A DNA stretch of 64,000 bases from Slackia exigua ATCC 700122 (GTDB lineage: Bacteria > Actinomycetota > Coriobacteriia > Coriobacteriales > Eggerthellaceae), in assembly GCF_000162875.1 (NCBI RefSeq), contig NZ_GG700630.1:1008015-1072014 (forward strand), written 5' to 3'. The position numbers and the translations under genes were made by a program. The notes beneath the pieces were generated by a model. The model was not told the origin of the DNA and searched no databases. It saw only the letters and a list, made by a program, of their open reading frames with translations. Numbering within the stretch: the stretch's first letter is position 1; each line of letters begins with the position of its first letter. Below are positions 58,532-64,000 of this stretch, piece by piece.

Positions 58532-60124
58532 TTACGCACCGCCTCGCGCCCGAACCTCGTTCACGAGCGTAATGGCCTCTTGCTTGCTGTGCACTTCGAG
58601 CTTCTGATACACATGCTTGGTATGCATCTTAACGGTATTGCGCGAGAGCACCAGCCCTTCTGCGATCTGCCCCAGCGTCTTGTCCTGCGCAAGATAGCGA
58701 AGCACGTCGAGCTCGCGCGGCGTCAACCCATGCTCTTCCGCAAGGATTCGGCAAGGTTCCCGGTAGAACGCGTCTTCCATGGCTTCGAGCGATGCCCGAT
58801 TCGCATCTTCGGTGCCCGAAGAATTCGAAGGGACTGGCTCGCGTTCGGCGACGCCGCCCGACACAAGGCCGGCTGAATCCTCCTCGGCCTTGTCATTGCG
58901 CCTAACTACATCAGGCAGCGGCGCCATGTTCATGAAATGGTTCGGATCCCTGAAGAAGAACATCGCCGCCATCACATACACGAAGACCAGCAGCAGAGAA
59001 GCCGCCTGCATACTGATTCCAAAGGAAGCCAGCATCGTCGCCCCGGCCGCAAGCGCCGCACCCAAGCTGTGCCCGAGCGTCGCAAGCAGCCTCGCTCCCG
59101 CCGCCGCACCCGCCATCCAGCGGCTCAACCGCACGCAGCGCACGGCAAGAAGCCAGGTCGTCGCCTCGAAAAACCCCATGCCGACCGCTTCGAGAGCCAC
59201 GTCGGATCCCGGTACCGCAGCGCTGATCAGGGGCGCAAGCAAAACGCCTGCGGAGACGAACGCAACCCCCGACCTGAGCATCTCCTGAATGCCCCACGCA
59301 TCGCGACGAACGACCAACGCGGCCACGACGGCGAGCATAACGGAGGAAAACGCCACGTTGCACGATGCCCCCTCCACCGCTCCGCCACGGAAGAACCCAA
59401 GCATCAAGGAGGAAATGAGCATGGTGACCACGAGCCGGCCCGAAAACGCCTCGCGCAGCCTGCCCGACCCCGCACGCGGCCGATCGGCCTTATCGCTTTC
59501 TTCCTTCGCAACCGTCCTTAAGATGAACGCGCCGATCAGGATTCCGGCCAGCACGAACGCGCACGAAACCGCCATCTGGCCCGATACGGAAAGCCCGCAA
59601 GAGGCGGACACGGCCGTGATCGCGGTATCGAGCACGTATGCTCCTGCAATTCCCGCAATGGACGCACCCGCCAAGGCGTCGCCGTCGACCTCGACGAAAA
59701 GACCTGCGTACGCTGCAGAGGAAGGAACCGCCTGGAGCTTCGCCAAAACGAGACCCAGAACAAGCAGGAATCCGGCAAGACCGTGCGAAGCAAGGCCCGC
59801 GCGTAAGAAACCGAGAAGCATCGCGCCGAGAACGGACGCCGCAAGACATCCGGCACCGGAAAGAAGCAGGATGCGAAGCCCCCTGTCGCGCGCTGCGGCA
59901 TCCGAAGGCGCCACGCCTCGCGCACGCCGACGATGAACGAGCGCGACGATTCCGAAGAACGCGGCATAGTCGAAGATGGTGACGATACGCGCGATCGCAG
60001 GGGCATTCGGAAGAGAGAGAACGCATGCAAGCGACGAATCCATGATCCAGATGCCCGCGAACAGGCATGCCAGTCCCGTGGCCGCCATCGCTGCGATACC
60101 CCGCGCGCGACTCGTCCCCTTCAT
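58532..60124 (-). CDS. 12-TM LuxR-family regulator
   Basis: A 530-residue regulator with about 12 membrane helices (~8-390), a polar linker and a LuxR helix-turn-helix (~460-525: HGLTPRELDVLRYLAQDKTL ... NTVKMHTKHVYQKLEV). It is divergent from the Tat flavoprotein gene at 60324, its probable target, across a 199-bp gap holding the perfect palindrome ACCCATATATGGGT. The ligand is unknown; in related bacteria such pairs respond to the substrate of the flavoenzyme. Confidence 0.9.
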   Translation of the reverse strand: MKGTSRARGIAAMAATGLACLFAGIWIMDSSLACVLSLPNAPAIARIVTIFDYAAFFGIVALVHRRRARGVAPSDAAARDRGLRILLLSGAGCLAASVLGAMLLGFLRAGLASHGLAGFLLVLGLVLAKLQAVPSSAAYAGLFVEVDGDALAGASIAGIAGAYVLDTAITAVSASCGLSVSGQMAVSCAFVLAGILIGAFILRTVAKEESDKADRPRAGSGRLREAFSGRLVVTMLISSLMLGFFRGGAVEGASCNVAFSSVMLAVVAALVVRRDAWGIQEMLRSGVAFVSAGVLLAPLISAAVPGSDVALEAVGMGFFEATTWLLAVRCVRLSRWMAGAAAGARLLATLGHSLGAALAAGATMLASFGISMQAASLLLVFVYVMAAMFFFRDPNHFMNMAPLPDVVRRNDKAEEDSAGLVSGGVAEREPVPSNSSGTEDANRASLEAMEDAFYREPCRILAEEHGLTPRELDVLRYLAQDKTLGQIAEGLVLSRNTVKMHTKHVYQKLEVHSKQEAITLVNEVRARGGA

Positions 60125-60220
60125 GCCCCTCCCATTAATGCCATGGTATGAATAGCACTTATCATCCCAGTTGAAACGGATAATCTATCCGTCATCATCC
60201 CAACACCCTCAAACAATATT

Positions 60221-60234
60221 ACCCATATATGGGT
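60221..60234. promoter_or_regulatory. Palindrome ACCCATATATGGGT, candidate LuxR operator
   Basis: A perfect 14-bp palindrome 90 bp before the flavoprotein start, between divergent luxR and flavoprotein genes. A similar ACCC-N5-GGGT dyad lies in the hydrogenlyase promoter. Confidence 0.55.
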
Positions 60235-60323
60235 GTATCGTCCACACCTGCGCAGGCCTACATTCAGGGATGCTGGCGCATGGAAATGCCAGCGCATTCA
60301 CGATTCGACCAGGAGGGGTTCGA

Positions 60324-61835
60324 ATGGAAAACGCACGTAAGAACGTATTCTCCGGCTCCGGCATGACGCGCCGAAGCTTCGTCGTGGGCATGAGCGCCAC
60401 GGCTATCGCAAGCATGCTCGGGCTTTCGGCCTGCGGCGCGCCGAGCACGGTCGGCGACTCATCGAATGCGACCGCGGAAGACTACGACATCGTGATCGTC
60501 GGTGCCGGCGGAGCAGGCATGTGCGCCGCGATCGCGGCCTTCGATGCGGGCATCAAGAACCTCGTCATCCTCGAGAAGGCATCGATGGTCGGCGGCAACA
60601 CGAGCTTCAGCTCGTCGGGCATGAACGCCTCCGAGACCAAGTTCCAGAAGGAACAGGGCATCGAGGACAGCAACGAGCTCTTCGCTCAGGAAACGCTCGA
60701 CGGCGGGCACAACACCGGCGACCCCGAGCTCGTCGACTTCATGTGCGATCATTCCGCCGGCACCATCGACTGGCTCGACGGCCTAGGCATCAGGCTGGAC
60801 AACATCACGAGCACAGGCGGCATGTCGGTCAAGCGCTGCCACCGTCCCACCGACGGCTCTCCCGTGGGAGCAACCGTCGTGCCCGGCCTTGAGGCGCAGG
60901 TCAAGGACCGTGACATCAAAGTTGTTAAGAACTGCCAGGTCAAGAGTCTCATCGTCGACGACTCCGGCGTCGTGACCGGCGTCATGGCCGACAATGCCGG
61001 CTCCGAAGCGACGTATAACGCCAAAGCTGTCATCCTCGCGACCGGCGGCCTGGGTTCGAACAAGGAGCTCATCGCCAAGTACCGCCCCGACCTGAAGGAC
61101 TACGCCTCCACCAACCAACCCGCCGCCACCGGCGACGGCTACGTCATGGCTGAAGAGGCGGGCGCCGAGCTCGTGCAGATGGATCAGATCCAGATTCATC
61201 CGACCGTCGGCCTTGTCGAAGGCGCCGATGGCAGCAAGCCCGCCCCGCTCATCGCCGAGGCCGTGCGCGGCGGCGGCGCCATCCTGGTCAACCAGGACGG
61301 CAAGCGCTTCTTCGACGAGATGAGCACGCGCGACAAGGTGTCCGCTGCCGAGCTCGAGCAGCCGGGCGGATACGCCTGGGAGGTCTTCGACCAGACCGTC
61401 TACGACAACAACAAGGCCGTCAAGAACTACGATTCCCAAGGCCTCGTCGTCACCGGATCCGATCTCGCCGACCTGGCCTCTAAGATCGGTGTCGACGCCG
61501 ATACGCTGAAGGCCACCGTCGATGCGTACAACGCCATCACCGCCGAAGGCAAGGAAGACGAATTCGGCCGCACCAAGGGCTGCATCGAATTCGTTGACGG
61601 AAATTATTACGCCATCAAGGTGTCGCCGGGCGTCCACCACGAGATGGGCGGCATCAAGATCAACACCTCCAACGAAGCCCTTCGTGCCGACGGCACCAAG
61701 ATCGACGGCCTCTATGCGGCCGGCGAAGTGACCGGCGGCATTCACGGCAACAACCGCATCGGCGGCAACGCGGTCTGCGACGTCACGACTTTCGGCCGTA
61801 ACGTCGGCGATGTGGTGGCCGAAGCCATCGCGTAA
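60324..61835 (+). CDS. Tat-exported fumarate-reductase-type flavoprotein
   Basis: A 503-residue FAD-binding-2 reductase. N-terminus has the Tat motif TRRSF (15-19) and lipobox LSAC (34-37). FAD site is GAGGAG (60-65). The acrylate-reductase active site is complete: H292 (IHPT), R336 (STRDK), H438/H439 (HHEMGG) and R478 (GNNRIGG), matching Shewanella fumarate reductase residues. It therefore should reduce a fumarate-like 2-enoate such as fumarate, urocanate or an aryl acrylate. It has no haem domain and must take electrons from a separate carrier. ATG 60324 has AGGAGG seven bases upstream. Confidence 0.92.
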   Translation: MENARKNVFSGSGMTRRSFVVGMSATAIASMLGLSACGAPSTVGDSSNATAEDYDIVIVGAGGAGMCAAIAAFDAGIKNLVILEKASMVGGNTSFSSSGMNASETKFQKEQGIEDSNELFAQETLDGGHNTGDPELVDFMCDHSAGTIDWLDGLGIRLDNITSTGGMSVKRCHRPTDGSPVGATVVPGLEAQVKDRDIKVVKNCQVKSLIVDDSGVVTGVMADNAGSEATYNAKAVILATGGLGSNKELIAKYRPDLKDYASTNQPAATGDGYVMAEEAGAELVQMDQIQIHPTVGLVEGADGSKPAPLIAEAVRGGGAILVNQDGKRFFDEMSTRDKVSAAELEQPGGYAWEVFDQTVYDNNKAVKNYDSQGLVVTGSDLADLASKIGVDADTLKATVDAYNAITAEGKEDEFGRTKGCIEFVDGNYYAIKVSPGVHHEMGGIKINTSNEALRADGTKIDGLYAAGEVTGGIHGNNRIGGNAVCDVTTFGRNVGDVVAEAIA

Positions 61836-61874
61836 CGATTCCAGCCGGAGCAACGCTGCCCGACGATTGAGCAC

Positions 61875-61906
61875 GCGGTCCATCGCATCCGAAATCGATG
61901 GACCGC
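61875..61906 (+). terminator. Terminator after flavoprotein gene
   Basis: GCGGTCCATCG (61875-61885) pairs perfectly with CGATGGACCGC (61896-61906), 40 bp after the stop, followed by AGCTCTTGC. Confidence 0.65.
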
Positions 61907-61977
61907 AGCTCTTGCGAGTCGGAGCTCCTTGGCTTCGAAGACGAAGCGCGACTCGCGTCGCGTTCGTTCCCTCAAAA

Positions 61978-62013
61978 GGCGGAGCCGACGGATTCTTTCC
62001 CGTCGGCTCCGCC
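61978..62013. terminator. 14-bp hairpin facing the luxR remnant
   Basis: Arms 61978-61991 and 62000-62013 are perfect. On the minus strand TTTTGAG follows, so it ends the luxR remnant transcript; it also backs up the plus-strand terminator. Confidence 0.7.
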
Positions 62014-62129
62014 TCGTTCATCAACCGGCGCGCTTCTCCGACCTCGGGTCTCTTGGGAAAGCCCTTGCCGCACATGCGGCAATTTAGCAACGAGAAGTCG
62101 CATGAGAGCGCCGCAAGGTTCTTCGCGCA

Positions 62130-62493
62130 TTACACGTCCGACGGCAAAGCCCCCTGCGACGCGCGCCTCTCGTCAATATATGCAAGCAGCTCCTGATGGT
62201 TATGTATGCCGAACTTATCGTAGATGTGCCCTACGTGCGTCTTGACCGTGTTGTATGAGATGACGAGCTCGTCCTGGATGACCCTGCCATTCCTCCCTCG
62301 CGCAAGGAGCGAGAAAACCTCTGTCTCGCGCGGCGTCAGACCATGTTCCTTCGCAAGCCCCTCGATAAGGTCTTGCGCGACGAACGCCCTGTCCTTCTGC
62401 ACATCCGCCTCAATACGCGGGCTTGACTCAAGCTTCTCCGCAGTCGCGCTGAAGCTGAATCCTTCATAGCGAAGGAATACGAGCGTATATGCG
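62130..62493 (-). pseudogene. LuxR regulator, 5' truncated
   Basis: Only the last membrane helix (GFIAYTLVFLRYEGF), the linker and the LuxR helix-turn-helix (HGLTPRETEVFSLLARGRNG ... NTVKTHVGHIYDKFGI) remain. Beyond ~62493 the frame runs antisense to a flavoprotein fragment and has no sensor sequence. A full member of this family would have ~330 more residues. The DNA-binding domain is intact but there is no start or promoter. Confidence 0.85.
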
Positions 62494-62880
62494 ATGAACC
62501 CGATCGAAGAGCTGGCCGATAAGCTGCATATCCCTGCGGATGCCTTCGCCGCCACCGTCAAACGATACAACGAGATGGTCGCCGCTGGAGACGATCGCGA
62601 CTTCGGCAAGGAGGCTTTCCGCCTGTCCCCCGTGGATACGCCCCCGTTCTACGGCATCCGGCAGACCGGCTACATGCTCTGCACCATGGATGGCATCCCC
62701 ATCGATACGGACATGAGAGCCCTCGATCCGGATGGGAAGCCCATCGAGGGGCTGTTCGTGGGAGGAAACGACTCAGGCAGCTTCTTCAGCCATTCCTATC
62801 CTGACCTGGTGCCCGGCCTGGCAGCGGGACGATCCGCCACCTTCGGCCGTCGAGCCGGACGGATCGCCGCGACGGCATAG
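62494..62880 (+). pseudogene. FAD reductase C-terminal remnant
   Basis: The frame starts at PIEELADKLHIPADAFAATV, the cap region of FAD-binding-2 reductases, and runs through the substrate loop (FYGIRQTGYMLCTMDGIPI) to the FAD-binding end (GKPIEGLFVGGNDSGSFF). The Tat signal, GxGxxG motif and first ~400 residues are missing. The join to the truncated luxR at ~62493 indicates one deletion removing both 5' ends. Confidence 0.85.
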
Positions 62881-63127
62881 GAAGGCGGTGCGCCGTCAAG
62901 AAAGAGGCCGTTCGCTTCGCACCTATTGAACAACCTTGGGCAAAGGTAGCAGCGCAGCGTGCTGCCCTGCTACCTGCCTCTTTGCGGAAAACTCAAGAAA
63001 CCGCAATCTCTTGGGGAACATGCCTGCGAGGAAATATAATCTATGAAGGGGAGTTGCATCGGTCGGAGATTCCAAGGGGCTGCCTCGACGATCCGATGCA
63101 GGTATGCGCGGCAAAAAGGGATGCATC

Positions 63128-64000
63128 GTGTATACGCCAGCTTATCTTCGAGATCAGAGATTCGTCCTCAATGGAAGGACCTCGGCCAACGCCTACAAGG
63201 CGGAGACCTCCCTCGTGCGCATCGAACACGAGATCGCAGGCTCCTCGATCGGCCCGGCCCTCATTCAAGCCATCGCCCGTATCGAAGCCATCACATCGGT
63301 GCGCATAGACGGGCAGATCCCCGCCATGCGCGACCTTGCGCTCATCGATATCCTCGGCGATATCGATTCCCGAGATTTCCTGCATAGCCGCCAGGTCGAT
63401 TCCTGCTTCTGCGAACGGGCCGCCACGCTCGATGCCCTGAAATACCTCAATACGCTGAGATGGATCTCGCAAACCGTGCATCCTGGATTCGTCTTCACAC
63501 CCGAATTCATACTCGACGTGCATTCGCGGTGCATCTACGGCAAACCAGCCGACCAGACGGGAGCGCGATTCAGGCACAGGGAGTTCATTCCCGTATCCGA
63601 CGGCCCCATGAACGGCCTACGCCCGCCTGCTCCCACGGACCTGCCGGTCTATATCGACGACCTCTGCCTGTTCATGAATAACGAATGGTTCTCGCCTATA
63701 GCGCAATCGGGTTTCATGCATTTCCAATTCGAGTGCATAAAGCCGTTCAAGAGCGGCCGCGACCGCACGGGCAGGGCGCTTTGCCACGCGCTTTTCAAGT
63801 CGCGCGGGCTCACGAAGGGCATCATCGCGCCCATCGCTCTCTGGCCGGCCATCAACACTCCCGACCATGCCAAACACCTGCTCCCTTACAGCTTCAGAGA
63901 CCTCTCGAACGAACAGCGCCTGGGTGAAGCCATGGATTCCTGGACCAATTTCTGCGCCATCAGCCTTGCGGCCGCCGTGGGCATAAGCTCTGATTTCATC
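63128..64000 (+). CDS. Fic-like protein with degenerate catalytic motif, 3' cut by window
   Basis: An open frame of 291 codons from GTG 63128 (AAAGGGA upstream) to the window end. Layout follows Fic proteins: N-terminal helix with SVRIDG (~57-62) in place of the inhibitory (S/T)xxxEG, and LYxDDL-like YIDDLCLFMN before the Fic core. The catalytic loop reads IKPFKSGRDRTGR (204-216) where HPFxxGNGRTGR is expected, so the key histidine is a lysine and the GNG turn is GRD. AMP transfer is unlikely by the usual route. It could be a regulatory pseudo-enzyme. The C-terminus is outside the window. Confidence 0.8.
   Translation, partial: MYTPAYLRDQRFVLNGRTSANAYKAETSLVRIEHEIAGSSIGPALIQAIARIEAITSVRIDGQIPAMRDLALIDILGDIDSRDFLHSRQVDSCFCERAATLDALKYLNTLRWISQTVHPGFVFTPEFILDVHSRCIYGKPADQTGARFRHREFIPVSDGPMNGLRPPAPTDLPVYIDDLCLFMNNEWFSPIAQSGFMHFQFECIKPFKSGRDRTGRALCHALFKSRGLTKGIIAPIALWPAINTPDHAKHLLPYSFRDLSNEQRLGEAMDSWTNFCAISLAAAVGISSDFI

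Overview
The window looks like a GC-rich, obligately anaerobic gut actinobacterium of the Coriobacteriia, most likely family Eggerthellaceae. The clues are several membrane-anchored LuxR regulators placed next to Tat-exported FAD reductases, LPxTG adhesins, a cysteine-type formate dehydrogenase with a group 4 hydrogenase, and mobile-element genes typical of that group. This is inferred from gene content; I could not compare genomes.

Left third (1-33.4 kb). Bases 1-14.43 kb on the minus strand hold a complete Hyf-type formate hydrogenlyase operon: hydN, fdhF, hyfABCDEFGHI, hycH, the endopeptidase hycI and a formate channel cut by the window edge. It should split formate to CO2 and H2, and its three NuoL/M/N-like subunits suggest ion pumping. 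A RelB/PIN toxin-antitoxin pair, a DUF4230 gene, an aldehyde dehydrogenase with a divergent MocR regulator, and a DUF1858/unknown/hemerythrin operon follow. An LPxTG pilin-like protein with a membrane LuxR regulator comes next. Then there is a four-gene operon: putrescine-type carbamoyltransferase, NhaC antiporter, carbamate kinase and MFS transporter. This should make ATP from a carbamoylated amine. A canonical Fic protein ends the block.

Middle (33.4-41.4 kb). A 1391-residue LPxTG adhesin with nine CnaB repeats is followed by a LuxR regulator and a Tat/lipobox FAD reductase.

Accessory region (41.4-57.5 kb). The left part (41.4-47.6 kb) is gene debris (integrase tail, GyrI-like, ORF6N/PLD-like, LuxR and hydrolase fragments) around intact EXLDI, HipBA and alpha/beta hydrolase genes. 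The right part (47.65-57.48 kb) is a decayed integrative element bounded by a 48-bp direct repeat made of the 3' part of an initiator tRNA-Met gene. It carries a tyrosine integrase, a 1262-residue YobI-like P-loop protein, a truncated ABC ATPase, a truncated conserved element protein, a small membrane protein resembling conjugation pilins and a VirD4-type coupling protein without its membrane anchor. ATTCCCCC motifs cluster at both ends.

Right end (57.5-64 kb). The intact tRNA-fMet, a YfcE-like phosphodiesterase, a 12-TM LuxR regulator divergent from an active-site-complete fumarate-reductase-like flavoprotein, and a second luxR/flavoprotein pair that has lost both 5' ends in one deletion. 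A Fic-like protein with a degenerate catalytic motif runs off the window.
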